Source of the DNA: a virus
Direction: 5' to 3' (one strand)
DNA: 36,488 nucleotides
IMG/VR virus record: IMGVR_UViG_3300027833_001206
Coordinates: 1 to 36,488 of that record
Below the pieces are notes generated by a model. The model saw only the letters and a list, made by a program, of their open reading frames with translations. It was not told where the DNA came from and did no database searches. Every line of letters begins with the position of its first letter. Positions within the stretch are counted from its first letter, which is position 1. The position numbers and the translations under genes were made by a program. Below are positions 15,265-23,307 of the stretch, one piece after another.

Positions 15265-16459
15265 CAGACACTACTCAGATTACTTTACCCAAACACTTGA
15301 TGATTTCAAGGGTGATGGTCGTTATAGAATTTTTAACGATATACTAAGGGAGCGTGGGAATTTTCCACGTTCCATTTGGTACGGTAAATACGCACCAAAG
15401 AATATAGTTAATTGGTGTTCAAATGATTATTTGGGCATGGGTCAAAACCAATACGTAATTGATGCGATGCATACAGCATTAGATCAAACAGGTGCTGGTT
15501 CTGGTGGTACACGTAACATTGGTGGTACTTCACACTACCACGTTACATTAGAGCGTGTATTAGCTGGGTTACACCAAAAGCAAGCGTCTCTGTTGTTTAC
15601 GAGTGCATATGTAGCAAATGAGTGGTCGCTTGTTGCTATTTCTCGTATTCTGCCTAATGTATGTTTCATATCTGATGAGAAGAACCACAACTCTTTGATT
15701 ATGGGCGTGAAGCACAGTAGGGCTAATAAACGTATCTTTAAGCATAATGATATGGATGACTTGGAGACACATCTAAAGGCGGCTGTAGAAGCTAACGAGA
15801 TGCCTGTAATCTTGTTTGAGTCTGTGTATAGTATGGATGGTGACGTCTCTCCTATCGCAGATATATGTGACTTAGCAGACAAATACGAAGCCTTTACCTT
15901 CATTGATGAGGTTCATGCTGTTGGTCTTTATGGTGATACTGGTGCAGGTTATTGCGAGAAGCTAGGTCTTTCAGATCGTATCGACATTATTAACGGCACA
16001 CTAGGCAAAGCGTTTGGTGTTCAAGGTGGTTATATTGCAGGTAAGAGAAATGTTGTTGACGCAATCAGATCGGTTGCTGCTGGATTTATTTTCACAACAA
16101 GTATGTCACCTGTATTATGTGCTGGTGTTCTTGCATCTGTTACATACCTAAAAGATCACAATAGTGTTAGGGATAAACACCAAGAAAGAACTGCCAAGTT
16201 AAAAGAGATGTTGGTTGATGCTGGTATGGATATCCATCCTAATGCCTGTACACACATCATCCCTGTTATGGTAAATGATGCGTTCAAGTGTAAACTAGCA
16301 AGTGATAGGCTATTAAATGAATTCGGTATATACATTCAACCGATTAACTCTCCAACAGTGGCAGTGGGAACTGAACGTTTACGTATTGCCCCTACTCCAT
16401 TCCATACCGATATAATGATGGTGGAATTAGTCGAAGCATTAAAAGAGGTATTGAAATGA
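15254..16459 (+). CDS. hemA: 5-aminolevulinate synthase (Shemin/C4 pathway), auxiliary metabolic gene
   Basis: A full-length (401 residue) PLP enzyme of the alpha-oxoamine synthase family. Features are [17 protein letters not shown] at the N-terminus, [30 protein letters not shown], the PLP-binding [11 protein letters not shown] (Asp218, His221) and the Schiff-base lysine in TLGKAFG (Lys252). The N-terminus and GTRNI glycine-rich segment favour ALAS over the relatives KBL and BioF. ALAS joins glycine and succinyl-CoA to make the first haem precursor and is typical of alphaproteobacteria. Start is GTG at 15254 (another GTG at 15245) inside the end of nrdA. No disabling change is visible. I recall reports of phage ALAS genes in aquatic viromes. 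Confidence 0.9.
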   Translation: MKRNRHYSDYFTQTLDDFKGDGRYRIFNDILRERGNFPRSIWYGKYAPKNIVNWCSNDYLGMGQNQYVIDAMHTALDQTGAGSGGTRNIGGTSHYHVTLERVLAGLHQKQASLLFTSAYVANEWSLVAISRILPNVCFISDEKNHNSLIMGVKHSRANKRIFKHNDMDDLETHLKAAVEANEMPVILFESVYSMDGDVSPIADICDLADKYEAFTFIDEVHAVGLYGDTGAGYCEKLGLSDRIDIINGTLGKAFGVQGGYIAGKRNVVDAIRSVAAGFIFTTSMSPVLCAGVLASVTYLKDHNSVRDKHQERTAKLKEMLVDAGMDIHPNACTHIIPVMVNDAFKCKLASDRLLNEFGIYIQPINSPTVAVGTERLRIAPTPFHTDIMMVELVEALKEVLK

Positions 16460-16926
16460 ATCAACTTGAGTTTAATTTCTTTGCACCTCGTAAGAAAGAG
16501 AATATTATGAAAAAGATTATGAAACCATTTTGGTTTGTTCTAGGCATCATCTTAGTGGGCGTTGCCTACTTGGGTGTTATCGTCCCAGGATTACCGTGGA
16601 GTACGCCAATCCTTGGTGCTACATTCTGCTTTGCTAAGTCTAGTGATAGATTCCACAATTGGATTTTAAACCACAAGACTTTCGGACCTTTTATTAAGAA
16701 TTGGTCTAAGTATCGTGTATATCCAACGAAAGCAAAGTACCTTATGGTGGCAGTAATGTCATCCTCTCTGGCGTTTCTGTGGTTCACTACAGGCAACCCA
16801 AAGGCGGTACTATACTTAGCCATTACTATGGCATTGATCGTGTTTTGGGCTTGGAGATACCCTGGTTCACAAGCTGAGGCTGAAAAGCGAATTAAACTAG
16901 GCAAGAAAATCGGTTGGCTAAAATAG
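16456..16926 (+). CDS. DUF454 (YbaN-like) inner-membrane protein
   Basis: A 156-residue protein with three to four membrane segments, starting in an ATGA overlap with the ALAS stop. It has the DUF454 hallmarks: [24 protein letters not shown], then [18 protein letters not shown]. The family (E. coli YbaN) has no established biochemical role. An alternative start at 16507 would drop the first 17 residues. The coupling to ALAS hints at a shared tetrapyrrole, metal or membrane function, but that rests only on position. This gene is the last before a late promoter and hairpin. Confidence 0.8.
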   Translation: MNQLEFNFFAPRKKENIMKKIMKPFWFVLGIILVGVAYLGVIVPGLPWSTPILGATFCFAKSSDRFHNWILNHKTFGPFIKNWSKYRVYPTKAKYLMVAVMSSSLAFLWFTTGNPKAVLYLAITMALIVFWAWRYPGSQAEAEKRIKLGKKIGWLK

Positions 16927-16934
16927 TATAAATA
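16927..16934 (+). promoter_or_regulatory. T4-type late promoter TATAAATA
   Basis: Exact octamer at the end of the DUF454 gene, about 60 bases before the second glycan cassette (16993-20352), for which it is the only promoter I can see. Confidence 0.75.
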
Positions 16935-16936
16935 AA

Positions 16937-16960
16937 AGCATCCCCACATAAGGGGGTGCT
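16937..16960 (+). terminator. Strong hairpin immediately after the late promoter
   Basis: AGCATCCCC and GGGGGTGCT form a nine-pair stem (one G-T pair) with a six-base loop. No T run follows directly, so termination would be partial. For transcripts started at the late promoter it would lie at the extreme 5' end and might protect the mRNA. The same order occurs at 633-668. Confidence 0.55.
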
Positions 16961-16992
16961 AATTACACAATGTTTTTGATGGAGAGTATATA

Positions 16993-18015
16993 ATGAAAAG
17001 AGTTCTAGTAACTGGTGGCGCAGGTTTTATTGCACACCATACAATTTCAGAAATTTTAAGAAGAACCGATTGGGAAATTGTTTCGCTAGATCGTCTTGAT
17101 TATAGTGGGAACTTGAACCGTCTACACGATGTTCTGTCAGACCTTACTGACGCACAGCGAAAGAGATTTAGGGTAGTATACCATGATCTAAAAGCTGAAT
17201 TAAATCCTATGATCACAGCAGATATTGGACGTATTGATTACGTAATTCACATGGCGGCTGGTTCGCACGTAGATCGCTCTATTGACCATCCTATGGAATT
17301 TGTGATGGACAACGTGGTAGGAACATGCAACCTTCTAAACTATGCTAGACAACTAGACAGTCTTGAGCGGTTGATTTACTTCTCGACTGATGAGGTATTC
17401 GGTCCTGCACCAGAAGGTGTCAAGTATAAAGAGTATGATCGTTACAACTGTACTAACCCATACTCTGCTTCAAAAGCTGGTGGTGAAGAACTTGCTGTAG
17501 CTTTCGAGAACTCTTATGACATGCCAATCTACATTACACATACAATGAACGTATTTGGGGAGCGTCAGCATCCTGAGAAGTTTATCCCTATGTGTATCAG
17601 AAACATTCGTGACGGTAAGTCAGTCACAGTACACTCTAACTCTGAGAAAACAAAAGCTGGCAGTCGCCATTACATTCACGCGAATGACGTAGCAGATGCT
17701 ACCTTGACACTAATCCAATCAGATTTTCAACGCAACAATGATGGTACTGGTATCAGATCACAGAAGTTCAACATTGTAGGTGCAGAGGAATTAGACAACC
17801 TTGAGGTTGCTAAGATTATCGCTGAGGCACAAGGCAAAGAATTAAAATACGAAATGGTTGATTTCCATTCATCACGCCCAGGTCATGATTTGCGTTATGC
17901 TATGTGTGGCGAAAGAATGAAAGATCAACTGAACTGGGAGCCAAAGCCAGTGCGTGAGCGCCTAGCAGAGGTTACTGAATGGACATTGAACAATACAAGG
18001 TGGTTAGACATATGA
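16993..18015 (+). CDS. NAD-dependent sugar epimerase/dehydratase (RmlB-like extended SDR)
   Basis: A 340-residue extended short-chain dehydrogenase. It has the Rossmann motif GGAGFIA (8-14), the substrate and cofactor segment MAAGSHVDRSI, the catalytic FSTDEVFG (Ser, Thr, Asp, Glu as in dTDP-glucose 4,6-dehydratase) and NPYSASKAGGE with the Tyr-Lys pair. The TDE triad favours a 4,6-dehydratase over a simple epimerase. It would make a deoxy-sugar nucleotide for the glycosyltransferases nearby. The nucleotide (dTDP or other) cannot be fixed from sequence. It overlaps the methyltransferase start (ATGA). Confidence 0.82.
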   Translation: MKRVLVTGGAGFIAHHTISEILRRTDWEIVSLDRLDYSGNLNRLHDVLSDLTDAQRKRFRVVYHDLKAELNPMITADIGRIDYVIHMAAGSHVDRSIDHPMEFVMDNVVGTCNLLNYARQLDSLERLIYFSTDEVFGPAPEGVKYKEYDRYNCTNPYSASKAGGEELAVAFENSYDMPIYITHTMNVFGERQHPEKFIPMCIRNIRDGKSVTVHSNSEKTKAGSRHYIHANDVADATLTLIQSDFQRNNDGTGIRSQKFNIVGAEELDNLEVAKIIAEAQGKELKYEMVDFHSSRPGHDLRYAMCGERMKDQLNWEPKPVRERLAEVTEWTLNNTRWLDI

Positions 18016-18590
18016 GTTTCGTACAATACATAGAAGGCGAGTACAACAACGCCAAGAACACATTTTCCGACATCAATGAGCATATTGAATTGCTTTATAC
18101 GTTGGGAATGGAATGTGAACATATCACTGAAATGGGAGTACGTGATGGTCAAAGTAGTCGAGCATTTCTTAATACGAATGCCGCTCTAAGATCATATGAC
18201 ATGGAACTAGATGAAGAAGTGATGGATTTGTTTAAAAGAGCCAAGACTGTTGGTAAAGACGTGAAGTACATGGAAGCAAACGTTTTGAAAATAGAAATTG
18301 AAGAAACAGATTTGCTATTCATTGATACTTGGCACTCTGGCTCACAACTGAAACGTGAGCTTAAGATGCACGGAGACAAAGCAAAGAAGTTCCTTGCCTT
18401 CCACGATACCCACACTTATGGGTGTAGAGATGAAAAGCAGAACTGGCGAGACTTCAAAGATAAAAGACCGATGGCTGGTGAAGGGCTTCTTGCATCTATT
18501 ATTCATTTTGTTATGGAAAACCCTCAGTGGAAATTTAAAGAGTTTAGAACAAACAACAACGGCTTGACCGTGCTAGAAAGGACTAAGTAA
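18012..18590 (+). CDS. SAM-methyltransferase-like protein
   Basis: A 192-residue protein, started at the ATG at 18012 that overlaps the previous stop. Residues 37-47 (ITEMGVRDGQS) fit motif I, and LLFIDTWHSGSQL followed by FHDTHTYG resembles the FIDADH and GHD motifs of the methyltransferase at 689. The family is Methyltransf_24 or cephalosporin-hydroxylase-like. The two are not close copies. The target is unknown. Its placement between a sugar dehydratase and a glycosyltransferase-sulfotransferase supports a sugar acceptor. The next gene starts on the last base of its stop (TAATG). Confidence 0.65.
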   Translation: MSFVQYIEGEYNNAKNTFSDINEHIELLYTLGMECEHITEMGVRDGQSSRAFLNTNAALRSYDMELDEEVMDLFKRAKTVGKDVKYMEANVLKIEIEETDLLFIDTWHSGSQLKRELKMHGDKAKKFLAFHDTHTYGCRDEKQNWRDFKDKRPMAGEGLLASIIHFVMENPQWKFKEFRTNNNGLTVLERTK

Positions 18591-20122
18591 TGATTGTCGA
18601 TTGCTTCCCATTCTTTGCCCCTTATGGTGAAGAACTACTAAAACTAAGAGTGAACCTCTTGAAGGATGTTGTTGATAAGTTCATCATTGTGGAATCAAAC
18701 AAGACACACAGTGGTAAACCAGTCGAACGTAAGTTTCTTGACATTGCACTCAAGCAAGGGTTGCCAATGGAAAAGATTATCTACATTGAACACGATATTC
18801 CAGAGACAGAAGAACTAGAGATTAAAAAGGTTGACAAGATCAATGCTGGTGTGAACAAGGGCAATGAAGAATCCTTGTACGCACGAGTTCGTGAACGTCT
18901 TCAAAAAGATGCTGTCATGGAAGCAATGAATCAGTTTAATGATAATGATGTGTTTATCTATGGTGATGCAGATGAAATCATTAAGCCTGAGAACGTCAAA
19001 TGGGTTGCAAGAATGTGTGTTAATCACCAAGAAATTATTCTTAAAATTCCACTGGCGTACCTACAAGGACGTGCAGACCTAAGAGCATTTAATGAAGATG
19101 GCAGTCATGTTGTTTGGTGGAAGGCTATGTTCTTTGCGACTAAGGCTCAGATCATGAAAACATCTGTCAATAGGATTAGATGTGGCGCTATCGATTGGCC
19201 TATCCGTTGGCCTACTCATAACAACAAAGTAATCCAAGACATGGGTTGGCACTTTGCGTGGATGGGTAATGCAAAGCAACGTCAAGCAAAAGCAGACTCG
19301 TTTGCCCATGCACACGACTCTTTTGAGTGGATGGCAGATGGTGCTAGTGGATACTCTGAGTACAATAAGCTTGGTGACACTCTGATGGAAGAAGGACGCG
19401 CACCTGATGGTAATGTAAATCATCATCTAAAGAGGTTCCCTGTAGAGCAACTACCAAAATTGATCTTTGAAGATGAAGAGATTAAAGAATTTCTATTACC
19501 TTCAGTGAAAATGGATGAAGATTACCAATTCAGTGCTTGTAATTGTTTTTGGTGTCAGAAGCTTCAGTTCCCATTACTATATAACCTTGATGGTGAACGT
19601 AATTGGTTTGAAGTACCAAGAAGCTGTAGCGTAACAATCAAAGAAACATTCCCTGATCGTAGACAAATCATGCGTGACACAGATGATTACGATGAGTTGA
19701 GAGGAAAACCAATTATGGTATTCTCTGATCCAGTCGAACGCTTTGAGTCTTGTATCAATGCTTATTTGGTTGAAAAACAACGCTACTATCACTATGGCGA
19801 AGATATGTTCGCATCGTTTGGTGTTGATCTGAAAACTTGTACTAAGCAAGAAAAGATTGACTATTTCTTTGCAAACTTCAACAAATTGTCTTCACATCAT
19901 CAGCTACACCATTTCCACCCACAGGCATGGTTTGTTGATCAAGATAAATTTAAGAAGTTTACGGTTGTTGACAAACATGATGTTTCGGAAACATTTAAGG
20001 TTAGCCACAAGCTAAACCAAACAAAGAAAGAAATCTTGAAGGATGACTTATCAGATGAACAGTTGGCGTTCGTGAAGAAAATCTACCAAGAAGACTACGA
20101 CTTCTACAAAAAGCACAAATGA
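18590..20122 (+). CDS. Two-domain GT17-like glycosyltransferase fused to a sulfotransferase-like domain
   Basis: A 510-residue protein with two apparent domains. Residues 1-about 290 resemble family 17 (GnT-III-like) glycosyltransferases: MIVDCFPFFAPYGEELLKLR, FIIVESNKTHSGKP and the donor-metal motif GDADEI (125-130). Residues about 335-510 have a sulfotransferase pattern: EVPRSCSVTIKETF (341-354) in place of the PAPS phosphosulfate loop, VFSDPVERFES (377-387) for the 3'-phosphate strand and a C-terminal IYQEDYDFYK helix as in carbohydrate sulfotransferases. The two domains would add a sugar and then sulfate it. The PAPS loop is not canonical (Arg-Ser-Cys instead of Lys-Thr-Gly), so activity needs testing. 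Confidence 0.7.
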   Translation: MIVDCFPFFAPYGEELLKLRVNLLKDVVDKFIIVESNKTHSGKPVERKFLDIALKQGLPMEKIIYIEHDIPETEELEIKKVDKINAGVNKGNEESLYARVRERLQKDAVMEAMNQFNDNDVFIYGDADEIIKPENVKWVARMCVNHQEIILKIPLAYLQGRADLRAFNEDGSHVVWWKAMFFATKAQIMKTSVNRIRCGAIDWPIRWPTHNNKVIQDMGWHFAWMGNAKQRQAKADSFAHAHDSFEWMADGASGYSEYNKLGDTLMEEGRAPDGNVNHHLKRFPVEQLPKLIFEDEEIKEFLLPSVKMDEDYQFSACNCFWCQKLQFPLLYNLDGERNWFEVPRSCSVTIKETFPDRRQIMRDTDDYDELRGKPIMVFSDPVERFESCINAYLVEKQRYYHYGEDMFASFGVDLKTCTKQEKIDYFFANFNKLSSHHQLHHFHPQAWFVDQDKFKKFTVVDKHDVSETFKVSHKLNQTKKEILKDDLSDEQLAFVKKIYQEDYDFYKKHK

Positions 20123-20352
20123 TACGCAAACCTAACATAGATGCATTATGGGCTGAAATTGAAGCATTAAAATCTGACAAGACAAATTTGTATGATGAAA
20201 TTGATGCTTTGAAAACCCAGAACATGATGCTACTAGAATCTTTAGATGCTATCACACAAGACGATACCTTTTGGTCAGAGGAAGCTTTGAAATCAGGTAT
20301 CGTCTTTAAACTAAAGAATGTATTGACTCAAATAAAGAATAATTATTCTTGA
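20119..20352 (+). CDS. Small coiled-coil protein
   Basis: A 77-residue protein overlapping the fusion gene by four bases. Residues about 8-45 show leucine/isoleucine heptads (ALWAEIEALKSDKTNLYDEI, then DALKTQNMMLLESLDAI), predicting a parallel coiled coil. A second helix follows. There is no enzyme motif. A partner or oligomerisation role for the upstream enzymes is possible but unproven. A sigma70-type promoter overlaps its stop. Confidence 0.6.
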   Translation: MIRKPNIDALWAEIEALKSDKTNLYDEIDALKTQNMMLLESLDAITQDDTFWSEEALKSGIVFKLKNVLTQIKNNYS

Positions 20353-20377
20353 CAGAAGTAACGAATCATCATATAAG
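20349..20377 (+). promoter_or_regulatory. Sigma70-type promoter
   Basis: TTGACA (20349-20354) and TATAAG (20372-20377) with a 17-base spacer, about 30 bases before the SleB-like gene at 20413. It starts a unit independent of the late cassette upstream. Confidence 0.75.
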
Positions 20378-20412
20378 TGCCTTAGATATAAAAAATTGAG
20401 GCATAAATTACA

Positions 20413-20964
20413 ATGAAAACTATCTATAAAAACACAATCGCAGTAGCAATCAATACAGTAGTATTTGCCGCTATGATATACGCAGGAACTGTTGCACAAG
20501 CACATGAAAATGATAAAATCACACAGGCTATCATAGAGTCATATCAAGCTAAAGAAGCTGAGCAACAAGAATCAGAATTGGAATGTCTAGCACTTAACAT
20601 CTACTTCGAAACACACGCATCTAGTTTGGTTGATGCTATGAGTGTTAGTGACGTTGTTCTTAACCGTGTGGTTAGTACACGATACCCAAACACAGTTTGC
20701 GAAGTTGTACACCAAGGTTACAGAGTAGGTAGCAAGTCTTGTCAGTTCTCATGGTATTGCGATGGCAAGCATGACGAACCATACGATGAAGATTCTTGGG
20801 AAAAGTCTCGTAAGTATGCTCATGATATCTACATGAACGCTAACTTTCGTGGCATGACTGAGGGCGCTACACACTACCACGCTCATTGGATGACAGCTTA
20901 TTGGGCATCATCTTTGAACCGTATCGCTCGTATCGGAAGCCATGTATTTTACATTGAAAAGTAA
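20413..20964 (+). CDS. SleB-like cell-wall hydrolase (Hydrolase_2), exported
   Basis: A 183-residue protein with a signal peptide (residues 1-30, ending TVAQA) and a Hydrolase_2/SleB domain. ECLALNIYFETHAS holds the conserved acidic residue Glu66, followed by VSDVVLNRVVSTRYPNTVCEVVHQ, then CQFSWYCDGK and GATHYHAHW. SleB-type enzymes are lytic transglycosylases that cut peptidoglycan. With its own early-type promoter and a signal peptide it is separate from the endolysin at 7071. It may act in the periplasm during infection or lysis. T4-like marine phages often carry a hydrolase of this type. Confidence 0.82.
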   Translation: MKTIYKNTIAVAINTVVFAAMIYAGTVAQAHENDKITQAIIESYQAKEAEQQESELECLALNIYFETHASSLVDAMSVSDVVLNRVVSTRYPNTVCEVVHQGYRVGSKSCQFSWYCDGKHDEPYDEDSWEKSRKYAHDIYMNANFRGMTEGATHYHAHWMTAYWASSLNRIARIGSHVFYIEK

Positions 20965-20974
20965 GGAAAGATGA

Positions 20975-21301
20975 ATGACAAAAGATAATGAACTTTACGT
21001 AGTGACTACCGTAGTTTCTACACACCGTATGAGATATGCAATTCCAATTAGCACTATTAGTCTCGAAGGTGACATGCCGTTGCCTACTGATCAAGCCATC
21101 AATTACATTCAAGACAGTGTGACCATGGAAGAAGTTGAAGAGTTCTCCCAACATTGGATGGGTGAGAGTATCGTTGATACCTTTGTTCTCGACAAAGAGC
21201 GTGTTCTTAATCTGTATAAACGTGACAATCCACATGTGGTAGAGGACATGTCGGATCAAAAAATACTTGATCGTATTGCCGATTGGAAGATTAAGAAATG
21301 A
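20975..21301 (+). CDS. Conserved small phage protein, function unknown
   Basis: A 108-residue protein with an N-terminal beta-rich part (ELYVVTTVVSTHRMRYAIPIS) and helical, acidic C-terminal half (MEEVEEFSQHWMGES). Its stop overlaps the UDP-sugar dehydrogenase start. From memory, similar VVTTVxxHRMRYA proteins occur in marine T4-like phages. No functional motif is visible. Confidence 0.55.
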   Translation: MTKDNELYVVTTVVSTHRMRYAIPISTISLEGDMPLPTDQAINYIQDSVTMEEVEEFSQHWMGESIVDTFVLDKERVLNLYKRDNPHVVEDMSDQKILDRIADWKIKK

Positions 21302-22044
21302 ATATCCTAATTTGTGGATATGGTTTTGTGGGGATGGCGCATGCGTTGTCCCTACAGCCGCATTACATTACTCATATATATGATCCTATGAAAGGATATG
21401 AAAAGTGGGTTGATTGCGATGCGGCAATCATAGCTGTATCTACACCTGAGAATGAAGATGGCTCGTGTAATATGAGTAATGTGTATCAAGTTATTGAGCG
21501 CATTAAAGATGACGTTCCAATATTAATAAAGTCAACAATTAGCCTTGAAGGTTGGGAACTCATCAAACGTGCCTACCCAAAAAGACAGATTACATTCTCA
21601 CCAGAATACTTACGTGCCAACCACGCAATGGAAGACTTTAAAAATCAAAAGTCAGTTTCTATCGGTGGTGGCGATACCACTTATTGGTTGCGTATCTTAT
21701 CTACATTGAGCATTCCTGTAGAAATAAAGAATCCTGAGATTTTAATTTTGACTAAGTATTTCCGCAACTCGTACTTAGCAATGAAGGTTGCGTTCTTTAA
21801 CCAGATGTATGATATGGCTTCCGAAGTTGGTTTGGAGCCTCACGAACTATTGCAGAGTGTTTCAGATGATCCTAGAATTGGTAAGAGCCACACATATGTA
21901 CATGAAGATGATCGTGGTTACGGTGGTCACTGCTTCCCTAAGGATGTGTCTGCACTACTAAATACAGCACACACAAAAGGTGTGGATTTAACTATTCTAT
22001 CAGAAGCTATGCAATATAATGAGAGGTTGAGAGATGAAGGTTAA
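21298..22044 (+). CDS. Short UDP-glucose/GDP-mannose dehydrogenase-family protein
   Basis: A 248-residue protein with the NAD-binding GYGFVG (7-12), VSTPENEDG, the middle-domain helix ILTKYFRNSYLAMKVAFFN and the catalytic GYGGHCFPKD (Cys212, Lys215). UDP-glucose dehydrogenases are normally about 390-450 residues. This one ends soon after the catalytic Cys and so lacks the C-terminal UDP-binding domain. The stop is clean and overlaps the next gene, so this is not an obvious frameshift. All catalytic residues are kept. It may use another subunit or substrate for binding, as judged from the shared short form in marine phages that I recall. Confidence 0.78.
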   Translation: MNILICGYGFVGMAHALSLQPHYITHIYDPMKGYEKWVDCDAAIIAVSTPENEDGSCNMSNVYQVIERIKDDVPILIKSTISLEGWELIKRAYPKRQITFSPEYLRANHAMEDFKNQKSVSIGGGDTTYWLRILSTLSIPVEIKNPEILILTKYFRNSYLAMKVAFFNQMYDMASEVGLEPHELLQSVSDDPRIGKSHTYVHEDDRGYGGHCFPKDVSALLNTAHTKGVDLTILSEAMQYNERLRDEG

Positions 22045-22459
22045 AATTAGCGGTTATCCAAGCTATAACTACTGGTTAGATAGATTGTTTGGGTGGAACC
22101 CCAAGCAAAAGATAAGTGTTCGTATTGATAAACATGATACGTGGAGTATGGATCATACACTTGCTCATATTATCTTGCCTATGCTAGTACAACTAAAAGA
22201 AAATAATCACGGCTTTCCTGCTAACTTAGAAGAACAGGAGTGGGATGACATCATGGATGAAATGATTTGGGCGTTTGAACAAAAGTGTCGTGATACCTGG
22301 GAAGGTGACTTTTACGGCGACTATGTTGAAGATCAAAAGAATGGGTCGATGGTTGGTAGTTTTGAATGGATTGACCATGAAGGAATGAAAGCACATCAAG
22401 AACGCATGAGTAATGGCTTTATGTTGTTTGGTAAATACTACGAAAATTTATGGGATTGA
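22034..22459 (+). CDS. Conserved phage protein with WSMDHTLAHIILPML motif
   Basis: A 141-residue protein containing IRIDxxDTWSMDHTLA-like and LAHIILPMLVQLKE segments and WDDIMDEMIWAFEQK. I recognise this as a family common in marine myoviruses with unknown function. It is mostly helical and acidic, and has no signal peptide. It overlaps the dehydrogenase gene upstream by 11 bases. Confidence 0.6.
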   Translation: MKVKISGYPSYNYWLDRLFGWNPKQKISVRIDKHDTWSMDHTLAHIILPMLVQLKENNHGFPANLEEQEWDDIMDEMIWAFEQKCRDTWEGDFYGDYVEDQKNGSMVGSFEWIDHEGMKAHQERMSNGFMLFGKYYENLWD

Positions 22460-22461
22460 AA

Positions 22462-22875
22462 ATGAAAGTAGGAATAACGTTTAGCACATTTGATTTGCTA
22501 CATGCAGGTCATATACAGATGCTTCGTGAAGCTAAGGATCATTGCGACTATCTCATCTGTGGTTTGCAGATGGACCCTACCCAAGATCGTCCTGATAAGA
22601 ACAGTCCAGTACAGACCATTGTTGAGCGTTACAGCCAACTTAAGGGTGTCAAGTACGTTGATGAGATTATCCCATATGGATCAGAAGCAGACGTTGAAGA
22701 TATCTTGACAATGTACCAACTTCATGTTAGAATATTAGGAGAAGAATACAGAGATAAAGAGTTTACTGGCAAAGATATTTGCCGTAGACGTGATATTGAT
22801 TTATATTTTAATAAGCGCGATCATAGATTTAGTTCTAGTGATCTACGCAAAAGAGTTTGTGAAAGGAATGAATGA
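22462..22875 (+). CDS. Cytidylyltransferase-like nucleotidyltransferase (TagD/RfaE C-terminal type)
   Basis: A 137-residue nucleotidyltransferase. It opens with VGITFSTFDLLHAGHIQM, with HAGH at 14-17 (HxGH, the CTP/ATP-binding signature), then YLICGLQMDP, ERYSQLKGVKYVDEIIPYG, and FSSSDLRKRV corresponding to the ISSTxIR motif. The family makes CDP-glycerol, CDP- or ADP-activated sugars. I start at 22462; an in-frame ATG at 22450 overlaps the previous gene. It could activate a sugar or alcohol for the phage glycan genes nearby. Confidence 0.8.
   Translation: MKVGITFSTFDLLHAGHIQMLREAKDHCDYLICGLQMDPTQDRPDKNSPVQTIVERYSQLKGVKYVDEIIPYGSEADVEDILTMYQLHVRILGEEYRDKEFTGKDICRRRDIDLYFNKRDHRFSSSDLRKRVCERNE
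22705..22733 (+). promoter_or_regulatory. Possible sigma70-type promoter inside the cytidylyltransferase gene
   Basis: TTGACA (22705-22710) and TAGAAT (22728-22733) with a 17-base spacer. It could serve the small genes from 22872 onward, but it is within coding sequence and may be chance. Confidence 0.35.
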
Positions 22876-23054
22876 TGACAGAAGGTCCGTTTAAAAATGC
22901 ATTTGATGCAGATGTTAATGGTGTAATCAGACGTGAGATCATAACATACCGTATGCGTGATGGTATTATGATTAAAGAAGAAGCAGTTCGTGATTACTAC
23001 AAAAGTGGAGATTATCATGATTCACAATCAACAGCACCGTTGGTAGCGCGATGA
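22872..23054 (+). CDS. Small conserved phage protein (EGPFKNAFDADVNG type)
   Basis: A 60-residue protein with TEGPFKNAFDADVNGVIRRE, ITYRMRDGIMIKE and a C-terminal DYHDSQSTAPLV. From memory this compact conserved protein accompanies marine T4-like phage accessory genes. No function can be inferred. It overlaps genes on both sides by four bases. Confidence 0.6.
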   Translation: MMTEGPFKNAFDADVNGVIRREIITYRMRDGIMIKEEAVRDYYKSGDYHDSQSTAPLVAR

Positions 23055-23299
23055 ATAGTGTAAAAGGCGTAGCTGGCGTAAAGGGCGTAGCTGGCGTAAA
23101 GGGCGTTGCTGGATTAGGGTTACCTATGAGAGGTATTCATGACACTACGGAAGTTCGTGAAACTGATGGTGAAATGGAAATTTTCTTGCATGATTTAGCT
23201 CGTAAAGAAAATAGCGACTTTATTAGAAAGATTGCAGATAGATTTGCTATGTTGACTGCAAAGGCGCATAATCGTAAACATTGGACAGGAACAGAATAG
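23051..23299 (+). CDS. Small protein with N-terminal VKGVAG repeats
   Basis: An 82-residue protein whose residues 4-21 are three copies of VKGVAG, encoded by 18-bp DNA repeats. The rest (DDxx-rich helices, EIFLHDLARKEN and FIRKIADRFAMLTAKAH) is helical and basic. The downstream part probably forms the conserved fold, with the repeat an added glycine-rich extension. No family recognised. An ATGA overlap joins it to the previous gene. Confidence 0.6.
   Translation: MNSVKGVAGVKGVAGVKGVAGLGLPMRGIHDTTEVRETDGEMEIFLHDLARKENSDFIRKIADRFAMLTAKAHNRKHWTGTE
23060..23113 (+). repeat. Three tandem 18-bp repeats
   Basis: Three in-frame copies (23060-23077, 23078-23095, 23096-23113) encoding VKGVAG. They differ at only a few bases, so they likely arose by replication slippage and could vary in number among relatives. 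Confidence 0.8.
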
Positions 23300-23307
23300 G
23301 AAAAATT

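Noticed and set aside
23060-23113. CRISPR-like repeat array
   Set aside because: The 18-bp units are contiguous without spacers and encode an in-frame peptide repeat.
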